DNA of 64,000 nt from Chloranthus sessilifolius (taxonomy: Eukaryota > Streptophyta > Magnoliopsida > Chloranthales > Chloranthaceae), in NCBI GenBank assembly GCA_021018995.1, contig CM037584.1, forward strand, positions 174,796,317 to 174,860,316, written 5' to 3'. A program made the position numbers and the translations under genes. The notes below the pieces were generated by a model. That model searched no databases. It saw only the letters and a program-made list of their open reading frames with translations, and was not told the DNA's origin. Below are positions 54,305 through 64,000 of this stretch, piece after piece. Numbering within the stretch: position 1 is the first letter of the stretch; every line of letters begins with the position of its first letter.

Positions 54305-55341
54305 CTTCTCAACATCTTCAGCCTTGACTCATAATTGATGGTAACCTGATCTCAAATTGATCTTCGTAAAGAACCTCGCTCCTTGCAATTGATCAAACAG
54401 ATCATCGATCCTAGGGAGCGGGTAACGATTCTTAATCATCAACTTATTCAACTGTCGATAGTCAATGCATAGACGCATCGAACCATCTTTCTTTCTGACA
54501 AACAATACTGGTGCTCCCCAAGGGGACACACTCGGTCGAATGAACCCTTTGTCAAGCAGTTCTTGTAGTTGCTCCTTCAACTCTTGCAATTCTACTGGAG
54601 CCATCCGATAAGGAGCTTTAGATACTAGTTCAGTGCCTGGAACCAAATTGATTGCAAACTCAATCTCCCGAACTGGTGGTAGTCCTGGCAAATCCTCCGG
54701 GAATACATCGGGATACTCGCATGCGACATGAATATCGGATATCACATTTGTCTCCTCCCATTGTTCTTGTAGAAAGGCTATATATCCACTGCATCCACTC
54801 TTCATCATCTTCTCCGCCCGAATAGCAGATATCAACGGAGCTACCTTAGACTTCACCCCGAAGAATCTAAAAGATCGCTCCTTTGGAGGACGAAAAACTA
54901 CCATCTTCCGAAGACAATCCACACTAGCGTGGTAAGTAGATAGCCAGTCCATTCCCAGAATGATGTCGAATCCCTTCATATCCAACAGAATCAAATCTGC
55001 CCGTGTCTCGTGATCATCTACTGACACTACCACTGATTTACACACAATGAGTGCATTCACTGCACTACCCGTGGGAATTGACACCGTCAAAATGAAATCT
55101 AGTTGTTCTGGAGTGGCACTCAATTCCTTCGTAAATTGAGGCCGTACGAAAGAATGCGTAGAGCTTGGGTCTATCAAGACTCGTGCCCTATGGAAGCAAA
55201 TGTCGCAACTCCTATACACTTTCAGCTCACCTATACACCAATTTCAACATTACTTCAAACGTTTCAAATGCGTATGCGCATGTATACTATTATTATCATA
55301 TCTAATCAAATAAACTCTATCTTTACTAAATTTCCAGTTCA
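54305..55341 (-). pseudogene. Gypsy G protease and RT start
   Basis: Protease [13 protein letters not shown] has DPS where the triad DSG is expected; [18 protein letters not shown] marks its second half. RT then shows [60 protein letters not shown] and [20 protein letters not shown], followed by [12 protein letters not shown] in which the first catalytic aspartate (KID in relatives) is asparagine. A TGA follows HQL at about 54,326. The protease N-terminus around 55,220-55,340 is degraded. Confidence 0.85.
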
Positions 55342-56661
55342 TCATATTAAATAAGACAACTTCTCTTGAATTTTAATCATACCTTGGATGACATCATTCG
55401 ATGTCAGAGCATCGGTCGCGGTGACGGCATATGCTCGACCGTGAACCACTGGTCGAGAAGATCTCTGTGTAGATACCGATCCTGACCGCTCTTTGCTCTC
55501 CTCAGGGCAGTTCCTAACCATGTGGCCCATCTTGCCACACCTGAAGCATGCCCCTGTCTCTCTCCTGCAGTCCTCTGTCTTGTGTGGTTTCCCACACTTT
55601 GCACATATCGCGGCTGGAGTGAAAGATGAGACTCTTGAAGGTCCTTGAGTCACTGAGGCCCCGCTACCAGCAGATCCAGATGGTCGAAATGGTCTGGAAG
55701 ATGTAGGCACTGCTGCTCTCTGATATGAACTCGGACCCGAAGAAATCGTCGGTCGAGAGTGCGTAGGGTATCTCAGAGGTCTAGAAAATCTAGCCCTTTT
55801 GTTCTGCTCTGTGTCCTGAGATTGCCCTTGAAATGGTCTCTCTCTCACCTGCCTGTCTCTCCAAGAGATCTGTTTCTGATTCTCCTCCTCCGCTATGAGA
55901 GCCTTGGCCATCACTCCTTCATATGTCTCCATTTTCCACATGGCGACGTCTTTCTGCAAATTCTGTCTCAGGCCAAGTTGAAATTTCCTTGCTCTTATCA
56001 ACTCAGTGGCTACATGCTGGGGTGCAAACCTAGCCAATCTATCAAACTCCGCTCCATAGTCCCTTACTGACATGGCACCTTGCTTCAACTCTATAAATTT
56101 CACTTCCCACTGATGTCTCATAATTTTCGGGAAATATTTGTGATAGAACACCTCTGTGAACTCCTCCCACGTCCAAGGAGTGTGAGGAAACTCTCTCTGT
56201 CTATTTTGTGACACCGACTTCCACCAAGGTTCGGCGTCACCATCCAATTTGAAAGTGGCCCAACGCACTTTCTCCACATCATTACACTGTAGTACTTCAA
56301 AAAGCTTCTCCATCTCTTCTATCCATCCCTCTGCCTCTATGGGATCCGTCTGACCTGAGAAGTTAGGAGGTCTCATTCTCCTAAACTCCGTGAATCCCCT
56401 AGGCTGATGAGGGGGTCTAGCTGCCTGTTGAGTCAAAGCAGCCGTCTGCTGAGCGGCGTTGGTAGCTAATGCTTCCAACACCTGCTCCATCCTTTCTTCA
56501 TTTCTTCTTCTACCTCCTCTTGGTCCCACTGGAACCGCATTAGTATGTGAGAGGAATTCCAAGCCCCTCGACGTGCCTATCACCTAGGGCACATCCCTCA
56601 GAGGAATCTTTCTCTGACCTGTTCTACCTCCGCTGTGCCCACCTCTGAACTTAGGGCCCAT
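55342..56661 (-). pseudogene. Gypsy G gag with two zinc knuckles
   Basis: Starts MGPKFRGGHSGGRTGQRK at 56,661. One TAG at 56,584-56,586 interrupts an otherwise open frame ending at 55,342. The gag domain spans WIEEMEKLFEVLQCNDVEKV, WATFKLDGDAEPWWKSV, FYHKYFPKIMRHQWEVKFIE and YGAEFDRLARFAPQHVATEL. A basic, Ser/Pro-rich linker leads to CAKCGKPHKTEDC and CFRCGKMGHMVRNC, both with all zinc ligands. Nucleic-acid binding and particle formation are the family role. Confidence 0.88.
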
Positions 56662-56752
56662 ACTGGTCTGTCATTGTGAAAACAACAACATTGATCAGTA
56701 CATAGATTGTGAAAACAATCCAACCTGAACCCGTAGTTCAACCTAAGGCCTA

Positions 56753-56766
56753 GGCTTTGATACCAA
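56753..56766 (-). other. Gypsy G primer-binding site
   Basis: TTGGTATCAAAGCC on the minus strand, one base inside the LTR. Confidence 0.75.
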
Positions 56767-56767
56767 C

Positions 56768-59454
56768 TGTGACAGCCCGTGTCTCCCGTTCCCGAAAATC
56801 CGCGCCATCAGGATCATACTCTGGATGATCCCCGGGACAAATCATAAGTGTCTGCTCATATAGCGGAAGCCAAGCAGACACTATCCAGCAGTGGTAGATC
56901 GAGTCAGTCATCTCAAGATTTCATTTACTATAAAAGAACAAGAATAATTAAAACATGTAATTCTATATATGCCAAAAGAATACCCATTCTCAAAAAGGAA
57001 CCAAGAAGAACCATTGGTGATGGACATCCATCACCCAAACAATGGTTCCCAATAGTGGTTTCGAATAGAATGTATAAATACTACAATAAGTAATTCTACT
57101 AAAATATATACAAAAGTGGCCACCAGGCACACAATAATCCAAAATATCAAAATACAGTACATCGGACTCAAGTACCCAGGCTACGGATAGAACTTGTCTG
57201 CCTGGATGTCTGTCTCCTCGTCCTCGGCCTCAGCCTCTGGGTCAGGCTGGTAATTTGGGTCACTCTCTGTGCCGGGAGCTACTGCGTTAGAACCTAAAAG
57301 TGATTTAGAAAGTAGGGTGAGCTACATCATAGCTCAATAGAGGAATTCTAACTAAATGAATTGAATATGCAGATCATGCTATCTCATAACAGAAATCAAA
57401 TCAGAAACGTATAATCATGGCGAATCAGATCAAATACGGAGCTTTTAGACAAGAAATCAAATGTTATGCAAGTATATTATCAGAGAGCTTAAATTGTGTA
57501 TGTTTAACTTAAGAAACTCCCGCAACTATATAGCACGGAGTAAACAGGAATGTCCGATAGGAAACCCCAACCAAATCGTCGTTCACATGAACAATTTTGA
57601 ATGTGCAACAATGCCTCATCTATGGAGTGCAATTGTGCCGAGGATTATAAGCAGGTGCACAGGTGTGCTAGGCATCGGATATACTGCCGGGTCGGTGGGG
57701 ATCATCTGGTTTAAATCATCAAATCACATACATATATACCTCACAGGTCAAATAGCAGAAAATCAGAAGCAGATTGCAGGATACGAATCAGGAAACAGAA
57801 ATCAAAGATAGCAGGAATTATGAGATGCATACATGCTTGTTAAAAACAGAAATCAGGGTATAGATATGAAATAAACATGGAATCATACTCAAAAATAGTT
57901 TAGGTTGGTTTTCCCCTACCTCAGGTCAAAATATCTTCTAAGCAAATCCAAAGCCTTTCAAGGTGTCAGGGTTTGATCCTAGACCATAAACATAGTACTT
58001 TAAGTGTCAGAGGTGTCAGAATGCTAACTGGCACAATGTCCGGTGGTGTTTAACTCATAAATTCAAAACAGAATAAAACAGGGGTGATTGATCGATCACC
58101 ACTCTTATTGATCGATCAATACCTCTTGTTGATCGATCAATAACCCCATTGATCGATCAATACCCTCTTAGCTTTCATCCAGGAACATAGTCAATTGATC
58201 GATCAATACACCTTATTGATAGATCACTAATCATCATTGATCGATCAATATACTCATTGATCGATCAATAATCTCTCTTCTATTCACTTTTAGCACAACT
58301 TAAATTGATCGATCACCACTTTGGTTGATCGATCAATGCCTCCTGTTGATCGATCAATGCCCTCTGTTGATCGATCACTAACCTATTTTCAAAAATTCCC
58401 ACCTTCTGTTCACATTAACTATTTATACAGATTGATCGATCAATGCCTTCATTGATCGATCAACACCCTCCAGTGATCGATCACCAATTGTCATTGATCG
58501 ATCACTCTCACTTTGATCGATCAATACCCAGGATTGATCGATCAATGCCCAAATTGATCGATCAATGCTCTTCGAGCACTGAACTTCTAGAGTTTAGGGG
58601 CTTCTGTTCCCCTTTCTGTCTTATACAGATTGATCGATCAATGGTCTTCATTGATCGATCACCACTTGTCATTGATCGATCAATGCCTTCATTGATCGAT
58701 CAATAACGACAAAAACTCTGTCATTACTGGAGGTCACCTCCAACCCTATTTCAACCCGTTTTTCATTAATGGTTCCCAACAACCATTAACACACAGTCAA
58801 TGCATATATTTGGGCTTCTCATTTGCCCCCATTTAAACACACAGACTCACCTTTGTTTGGGCCCTCTCGGGGTTTCGACAAATCGATCCGGATGAGGGTT
58901 TCGGATCTAGTTCTCGGAGTTGATCACCGATCCGAGTCCGACGAGCAACCGTTTAGCTCCGGTTCAGCATGCAGAGACTTCACACGTACTTAGACCATAC
59001 CTATGCTCATCTCATTGAACTCTATATACCCTAGCTTAGGAAACTCACCATCTCAATATTGCTAACCCTGTTCTCTCAAGGAACTCTCTCACAGTTCAAC
59101 CTAGCTACAGATTTTCTCAACTTCTAGAGCAAGGGGAAGAAGAAGAAGAAGAAGGAGAACTCTCTCTTTGATCTCCCTTCCTTCTCCTATAAGCTAATAA
59201 ACAGATATTTCTGTTTTCCCCTAGTTTATGTTCCAGTGTGGAGCACGAATACGGTCGCTACGGCGCAACGTGTCACATTGACCCTTTACACAACTCAGAC
59301 TTAAACGAAAATGCACGTGTGAACTCATCCAACCACGGTGCAACTTTATCTTAACTAATATCAATTCTAAAATTTTAAATTGGTCTCGATTTCCGTACCG
59401 GGCACGTAGATCGAAACAGTCAGGTTCGTGTTCTAGATATTCAGGGTTGTTACA
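56768..59454 (-). repeat. Gypsy G 5' LTR, 2,687 bp
   Basis: Minus strand starts TGTAACAACCCTG and ends GGGCTGTCACA. Includes a ~620 bp block (58,086-58,705) of TTGATCGATCAA palindromes. Long LTRs of this kind are usual in Tekay/Del elements. The partner 3' LTR is lost. Confidence 0.8.
58086..58705. repeat. Array of about 23 ATTGATCGATCAAT palindromes
   Basis: Copies come in runs of four to seven, with centres 19-21 bp apart within a run and runs separated by ~50-80 bp of other sequence. Some copies end in AC rather than AA, so one arm varies more than the other. Confidence 0.9.
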
Positions 59455-59720
59455 AATTTTAAGGAGTATCACGAAAATTATGCCATTGAAGAACGTGAAG
59501 AAAGAGTAATAAATGCCATGAATAGTTTTTTAAAATTAAGGTGAGTTATTGGGTGACGAGGTCAATTGGTCTTGGCCTACCCCAAAAGATGTTACTCAAG
59601 TTGTTGCAAATATCAATCCTAGTTGGCAGGAAGAAGGTGGCCATGGTGTCTGAAGGGGACAACGAAAATGATAGAGAAGTTCACGATAGGACCAGAAGAC
59701 CAGGTTTGATCATAGGGGGA
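59455..59720 (+). pseudogene. Second copy of the membrane-protein gene, C-terminal fragment
   Basis: Starts at the LTR edge of gypsy G with FKEYHENYAIEEREERVINA and MNSFLKL, nearly identical to residues ~625-650 of the gene at 37,662. A 4-base insertion then shifts the frame; after it ELLGDEVNWSWPTPKDVTQV and VANINPSWQEEGGHGV end at TGA (59,651-59,653). The extra ~20 residues beyond the point where the other gene diverges probably show the original family C-terminus. The upstream part is absent. Confidence 0.8.
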
Positions 59721-59852
59721 AGAAGAAAGTGATCTCCGCTGATCTCAATGTTGTTGTTAACCATTTGATAGCTAATATGTCTCTTTTATCTTTTCTTTTT
59801 ATATCAATAGTCAATAGAAAGCCATCCGCATCATCTTTATCGCATTATACAA
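59721..59852. other. Short spacer, probable 3' UTR of the gene fragment
   Basis: AT-rich, non-coding; separates the gene fragment from the copia F LTR. Confidence 0.4.
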
Positions 59853-60096
59853 TGAACCTTGCTACGCTCTTATAATGTATGAGTTTTTATTATAAGATAA
59901 GTCGATGTTGTCCACTCTCAAGGGGAGTCGTGTATCATTTAAATAAAAAGGATTCCAATTTACTAGTATATGGATGTTTATCTTTATCATTACAACAAAT
60001 TCAAAGTATTTCTCAAAAGAAATACAAGATATGAATCCCAGTGATAATTAGTGATTACCACTTAACAATTGAATCGTCCCACCTGGATCGTTATCA
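59853..60096 (-). repeat. Copia F 3' LTR
   Basis: 244 bp; minus strand TGATAACGATCCAGGTGGG to GCAAGGTTCA, about 27 bp shorter than the copia E LTR through small deletions. Confidence 0.75.
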
Positions 60097-61000
60097 CTCT
60101 CCCTCAAGCCAATCGGGGCAGTCACAATTTTGAGCTTGTGAAATAGATCCCAAAACCGAATAGAAGAGTCCCTTTGTGAAAATATCAGCAAGTTGATCAC
60201 AGTAGAGACATAGTGAACACGATGTTACTTCGAGCAACCCGTTCTTGTACAAAGTGAATCAATCTCCATGTGCTTTGTACAAGCTTGGAATATCTGATTA
60301 ACTGCAAGGTAGACACCAATGGTGGTTGCTTGAGATGTATTTGAAGATCCCAATACAAAATTGAAGCCAAATAAACTTAGTTGCACTATTGCAAAGAATG
60401 CGATACTCAGCCTCAATTCTAGATCAGGAGATGGGCGAAGAAGACACAAGATTAGGTCTAAGAAACACACACGAGCTAGAGCTGGAACACCGAGCATTAG
60501 GGTCACCTGCCCAATTAGTGTCAGAATAGGCGATCAACTAGGAGCTAGATGATTTGAAGAAGGTCAACCCATTTGTGAGTGTGCCTTTGAGGAAGCGAAG
60601 AATCATTTAATAGCCTGAAGGTGAGTGGTGCGAGGGGCATGAGTGAATTGACAAATTTGATGGACAACAAAGCCGAGGCATGAGTGAATTGACAAACTTG
60701 ATGGACAACAAAGTTGATACGTGAGAGTTAAATTATTGGAGGTTGCCAACAAGTTGTTGATAGCTAGTCGGATCGGGGAGTAGTGTATCGTAAAATGAAG
60801 AAATTTTGGCACCGATGGAGAAGAAAAGTGTTGAGGCGATGATACCAAGCACACAGAGCCTGCTTGAGGCATTACAAAGCTTTGTGAAACTTGTGAACAT
60901 GAGAAGGGCGTGCAGGATCATGAAACTCTTCGTGCAGATAGCCATGAGGGAAAAAAATGCAAACATCAAGTTGGCGAATATCTCCACTACCATTATGTCC
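60097..61000 (-). pseudogene. Copia F RT remnant and RNase H
   Basis: From the right: RQLDVCIFFPHGYLHEEFHD, ARPSHVHKFHKAL, LKQALCAWYHRLNTFLL, then PTSYQQLVGN and PAPRTTHLQAIK, SDADW-equivalent region (TLIGQVTLMLGVPALA in another frame), ending at the PPT-like GAGGGAGAG. Frame changes occur at the same places as in copia E. Confidence 0.75.
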
Positions 61001-62024
61001 TCCTATTTTACCGGACGCGTGGGACTTGTCCTCCATAACCGACTTTTGAACATGGGCTATCAATCTGCCATGTGCTAAGTCATTACCTTGCCTCCTATCC
61101 TGAATCAGCGAGTCACTCCCAGTTCGAAGGCCCCTCGAACTCCTGGGAAGAACCCGAATTGGCTCATCTTTTCTGACAGGTTTTATGCTACTCCGATCAT
61201 AGCCCTTCATCACTACCAAGGACCCACCGACGTCCCTTTCACCTACAGATGCCCAAAGATTCCGTTTAGTGGTATCCACACCCTCCTTGTTGTTAACCCT
61301 CGCAAAATCACGAGATTGAGACGCTCTCAACCAAGCCCTATATTGAGAAGGACCAAAATCACCACCACACACTTCACGCTCCTGGTGGCCAATGATCCCA
61401 CATCTGTAATAAAATGTGGGTATCCGTTCATATTCGAAAGAGACCCATATAGACTTTTGACCGACAATGTTCAATATCACACCCCTACGCAATGCATTGG
61501 TGATATCAACACTCATCCTCATGCGAAGAAAATTTCCCGAACCAACTCCGTCTTCCCCAACTTCACCATGTTCGACACTGCCAATGCGATTAACAATTCG
61601 ATAGCCCATCTCTTTGTTCATTGCACCCATTGGAATCCCCAAAGCCCCGATCATCCAGAAAGAAGCCTTATAGAAAGAAGCCTTATTGAATTGTACTTGA
61701 GATACTGACAAATCTACATTATACTCTGCTAGAACCACTAAAGAGTTTTAAAAACACCATGGTCCACTCCTCAGAATACGCTTCTTTTGTTTGTCGTCAG
61801 AGAATTGGAACAAGAAAACATCTTCGTCGAAGCCAATAACACGATTCTCATTTCTAAGATTCCAGGTCTGCTTCAACGTCTCTTTTGCCACTTCATGATT
61901 GAATCTTTTATTCATCAATATCTTGGCTAGCAGGCTGTGAGAATTCTTGAAATACCATTGGTTTTTCTTCAAATGAAATAGGGACTTTAACCTTCTCATC
62001 GTTTGTGAGTGAAATTTATTTTTC
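61001..62024 (-). pseudogene. LINE ORF1 fragment (DUF4283 and zinc knuckle)
   Basis: Minus strand: RRLKSLFHLKKNQWYFKNSH, LLAKILMNKRFNHEVAKETL, WNLRNENRVIGFDEDVFLFQ, FSDDKQKKRILRSGPWCF, then GIPMGAMNKEMGYRIVNRIG, FLRMRMSVDITNALRRGVIL, VSFEYERIPTFYYRCGIIGH. This order is the DUF4283 domain with a CCHC finger of plant LINE-type ORF1. The first finger cysteine is tyrosine and an extra residue precedes the last, so zinc binding is doubtful. A frameshift lies near 61,740. It fuses into copia F at about 61,000; the endonuclease/RT ORF2 is absent. Confidence 0.8.
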
Positions 62025-62194
62025 CCAAGAAATAATGATGTCCTCCAAACAAAAGCAGAATGAAAATAGATATAAAGTAAAAGACAAGCAGAGATGGAAA
62101 AGACATAATCATAGAAAAAATTAATTAGAAATTACAATTGAATAAAAATCATAGAAAAAATTATTAATTTTTCTCTAATAGCACATATTCTATC

Positions 62195-63176
62195 CATAGT
62201 GACAAATTTTGTCGAAATGAAGGTTCAACAAAAGTTTCGTCGAAATTTCATCACTTTTCGAAATTTTCGAGAATTTCGTCAAAATTTCAATATTTTCGTC
62301 GAAATTTCGATATTTTCGTCAAAATTTCGGTATTTTTCTTTTAAAATTTAATTTTTATTTAATGTGGCAAATAAACAGTTACCACTCACCACACGTTGGC
62401 ACATGTTGCTCACTAAGTAGGCACCACATGTCTCATTGGGTAAGTGAAAGTAGGTTTTATAGGTGAAGTAAAGTTGGAATTTTTTTTTCTCAACGATGTG
62501 AGACTAAACTCGATTGCAGTTTGTCGATGGACACACTACTCACCCCCAAAACGGCTGCTTTTTCTTCACCACCACCTCCACCTGGCATGCATTGACCGAC
62601 TTTGAATAAGATGGTGGAGGTCATTTTTCATCCCCATCTTTTGCACACAGGATCTATAGGTCGTGAGCGTACCATTAGACGGTCTGTTTTTTATTATGCA
62701 TAGCACACATCTTAAAAGGTGACGCTAAAATATGCTTGAGCGTGATGGAGGTCATATGATTTAAGGTTCACTTTTTGAGATGTGTGTCATGTGTAATAAA
62801 AACACCGACTGTCTGATGATACGCCCACAATCCTTAGATCCATTGTGTAAAAGATGAGGATGAAAAAAGACCTCTACCATCTGATTCAAAGGCGGTCATT
62901 GCATGCCGACTAAAGAAGGTGGCGTGAGGAAGCAACCTGGTGGGTGAGTATAATGGTATCCTTTGTCAATTTTTCTTCATTAGTTCTATGCTTGAGTTTG
63001 GCGGCAGTGCTTGGATCAATTCCTATTTTTTTTTTAAGTATTAAATATATTTTTTATATATTTTTTAATCTCTGAAAATTTTTCTGAATTTTTTTTGAAA
63101 TATATCAAAATTAATCCGAAATGTATCGAAAAGACCCCCCACCGAAAAATTACCCAAAACAAAATTTGTCACTATG
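62195..63176. mobile_element. 982 bp hAT-like MITE with 8 bp target duplication
   Basis: 18 bp perfect inverted ends CATAGTGACAAATTTTGT and ACAAAATTTGTCACTATG; flanking 8 bp duplication ATTCTATC (62,187-62,194 and 63,177-63,184). The interior has TTCGTCGAAATTTCG-type repeats near the ends, no transposase frame, and a nested foldback MITE. Ends resemble CATGGGTCAAAAT of the element at 134. Confidence 0.9.
62563..62925. mobile_element. Foldback MITE nested in the hAT-like element
   Basis: Arms of ~65 bp: GGCATGCATTGACCGACTTT pairs with AAAGGCGGTCATTGCATGCC, and GATGGTGGAGGTC with GACCTCTACCATC. The centre has the AGACGGTCTGTTTTTTATTA phrase of the family. Confidence 0.78.
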
Positions 63177-63296
63177 ATTCTATCCAAGTATCCACTATCC
63201 ACATACTCCTTGTTAAAAGAGACAATACAAAGAAATCCCAAATTCGCATATCAGGCATGAGCAACTTTACATTAGTGTAACTGTATATAATGCAAG

Positions 63297-63693
63297 AGGT
63301 ACCTATGCGCCTACGTTCGCCTCTATGAAAACCCGATGACTACTTGCAATTAGAAGATAGAGATCATTTTTCACCACAATTTTTCACATGATGATTCTTG
63401 GGACCTTGAGCTTACTACCATCAGACGGTTTGGTTTGTTTTTCATTCTATGTGACACATATCCCAAAAATATCCTAAAATTGTGTCATGTGATTTTAGGG
63501 CTATTGTTTAGAGATTTATACCACGTGGAATAAAAAAATTGACATATGATGGTACGCTTATGATCTCAAGATCAATCATGTGAAAGATTGGGGTGAAAAA
63601 CGATCTCCATCATCCGAATCCAAGTAGTCCACAAGTTTCAATGATTTTGAAATGTAGGGTCCCTCACAAATCATGTAGGCGCTAGCAGAGGCT
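63297..63693. mobile_element. Foldback MITE copy
   Basis: Starts AGAGGTACCTATGCGCCTAC and ends with GTAGGCGCTAGCAGAGGCTT. Inner complementary phrases are CATCAGACGGTTTGGTTTG and ACCACGTGGAATAAAAAAAT-like sequence. Same family as 13,366. Confidence 0.65.
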
Positions 63694-63699
63694 TCCAAT

Positions 63700-63865
63700 A
63701 CCAAATTTATTTTGATTCGGACTCAAATCGCATCGGAGCCAACTTTACCCCTCATGCCTGATTCACTCGATTGATCAAGTTTATGCGCTCGATCTGGTAA
63801 AAATTTCCGTCGAACGGGTCAGGTATGGGGTCGACCAGATCCATTGACAGCCTTAAGTCACAACC
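63700..63865. mobile_element. Degraded MITE-like sequence
   Basis: Ends GATCCATTGACAGCCTTAAG, the reverse form of the GGCTGTCAATGG termini at 33,733 and 40,786. The left end is not clear. Confidence 0.35.
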
Positions 63866-63979
63866 TGCATCCAACTAGTGTCCATGCTTAGAATTAATTC
63901 AAAAAACAAATCTTTTGACCACCTCCCCAGAGGCTCTCCACGTGGGTACGTATTTATTATATTAATTATCATGTGCCAG

Positions 63980-64000
63980 CATGGATCAAAATATCGTTCA
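63980..64000 (+). mobile_element. Start of another hAT-like MITE, cut by the window end
   Basis: CATGGATCAAAATATCG matches the terminal repeat type of the element at 134-944 and of the 30.5-32.7 kb cluster. Only the first 21 bases are in the window. Confidence 0.5.

Larger units (their letters stand above)
52039..59454 (-). mobile_element. Gypsy G: Tekay/Del-like chromovirus, 3'-truncated
   Basis: Minus-strand order: 2.69 kb 5' LTR (56,768-59,454), PBS, gag, protease, RT, RNase H, integrase; cut at 52,039 before the chromodomain and 3' LTR. The long LTR starting TGTAACAACCCTG and ending GGGCTGTCACA and the pol phrases fit the Tekay/Del chromovirus group. Only a few nonsense codons break long frames, so it is younger than gypsy A and B. 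It lies beside, and probably inserted into, the second membrane-gene copy at 59,455. Confidence 0.86.
59853..61000 (-). mobile_element. Copia F: relative of copia E, minus strand, 5'-truncated
   Basis: 3' LTR (59,853-60,096) preceded on the minus strand by RNase H and an RT remnant. Phrases match copia E nearly word for word: TLLPDPTSYQQLVGNL, VLGSSNTSQATTIGVYLA, TKHMEIDSLCTRTGCSK. It has the same internal deletion after LNTFLL and stops at a LINE ORF1 fragment on its 5' side. Confidence 0.8.

Noticed and set aside
58086..58705. CRISPR-like look of short palindromic repeats with varied spacers
   Set aside because: Spacers are only 6-8 bp, repeats 12-14 bp, no cas genes, and it lies inside a plant LTR.
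58443..58706. Frame reading SLIDQ/IDRS repeats
   Set aside because: It is the translation of the palindrome array in the gypsy G LTR; the repeat unit comes from DNA symmetry, not a protein repeat.
59531..59541. AAG|GTGAGT as a splice donor in the second membrane-gene copy
   Set aside because: The other copy is continuous here with a 4 bp shorter sequence, so a small frameshifting insertion is a simpler explanation.
61088..61708. 206-residue plus-strand frame
   Set aside because: It is the antisense of the LINE ORF1, which has clear domain matches on the minus strand.
1..64000. tRNA or rRNA genes
   Set aside because: No cloverleaf with A and B boxes and no rRNA-like stretch was noticed; the TGGTATCA motifs are primer-binding sites, not tRNA genes.

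Overview
The window looks like nuclear DNA of a flowering plant, probably a woody species with a repeat-rich genome. The evidence is plant-specific Ty1/copia, Ty3/gypsy chromovirus and Athila retrotransposons, TRIM elements, hAT-type MITEs and a LINE ORF1 fragment, plus two plant gene families: an SKU5-similar (SKS) monocopper oxidase and a plant multi-pass membrane protein. No rRNA, tRNA, CRISPR or prokaryotic feature was seen. Nearly all long reading frames are decayed retrotransposon proteins.

Layout. 1-13,184: a minus-strand copia element (copia C) opened by three insertions: a hAT-like MITE (134-944), a chromovirus (gypsy A, about 1,251-7,753) and a 2.57 kb non-autonomous LTR element with its own ORF (9,373-11,943). 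Copia C itself sits in another copia fragment. 15,190-25,930: a second minus-strand copia (copia D) split by gypsy B (15,894-23,117), a sister of gypsy A whose gag contains a transplanted piece of its own reverse transcriptase. 25,521-25,838: a complete 318 bp TRIM. 26,343-27,577: 3' exons of an SKS gene with two competing, phase-compatible last exons. 28,246-34,933: MITEs, microsatellites and a dense nest of inverted repeats. 34,980-37,280: copia E. 37,662-39,662: the only long intact host-like gene, a multi-pass membrane protein on the minus strand. 41,399-52,038: a 5'-truncated Athila element with pol, two extra ORFs and an antisense solo LTR. 52,039-59,454: a Tekay/Del-like chromovirus on the minus strand with a 2.69 kb LTR and a possible 76 bp intron. 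59,455-62,024: a broken second copy of the membrane-protein gene end, copia F and LINE ORF1. 62,195-64,000: hAT-like and foldback MITEs.

How it fits together. Target-site duplications and uninterrupted host-element reading frames let many insertions be ordered. The membrane-gene end with an adjoining copia occurs twice in opposite orientation (37 kb and 59-61 kb), pointing to an inverted duplication.

The most unusual signal is an architectural rule shared by unrelated LTR elements. The chromovirus A/B LTRs (core CTCGAG), the Athila LTR and 3' region (core TCGATTAATCGA) and the Tekay-like LTR (core TTGATCGATCAA) each carry clusters of short perfect palindromes. Neighbouring palindrome centres lie 19-22 bp apart, about two DNA helical turns. 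All coordinates, repeats and distances were read by eye; no database search was possible.
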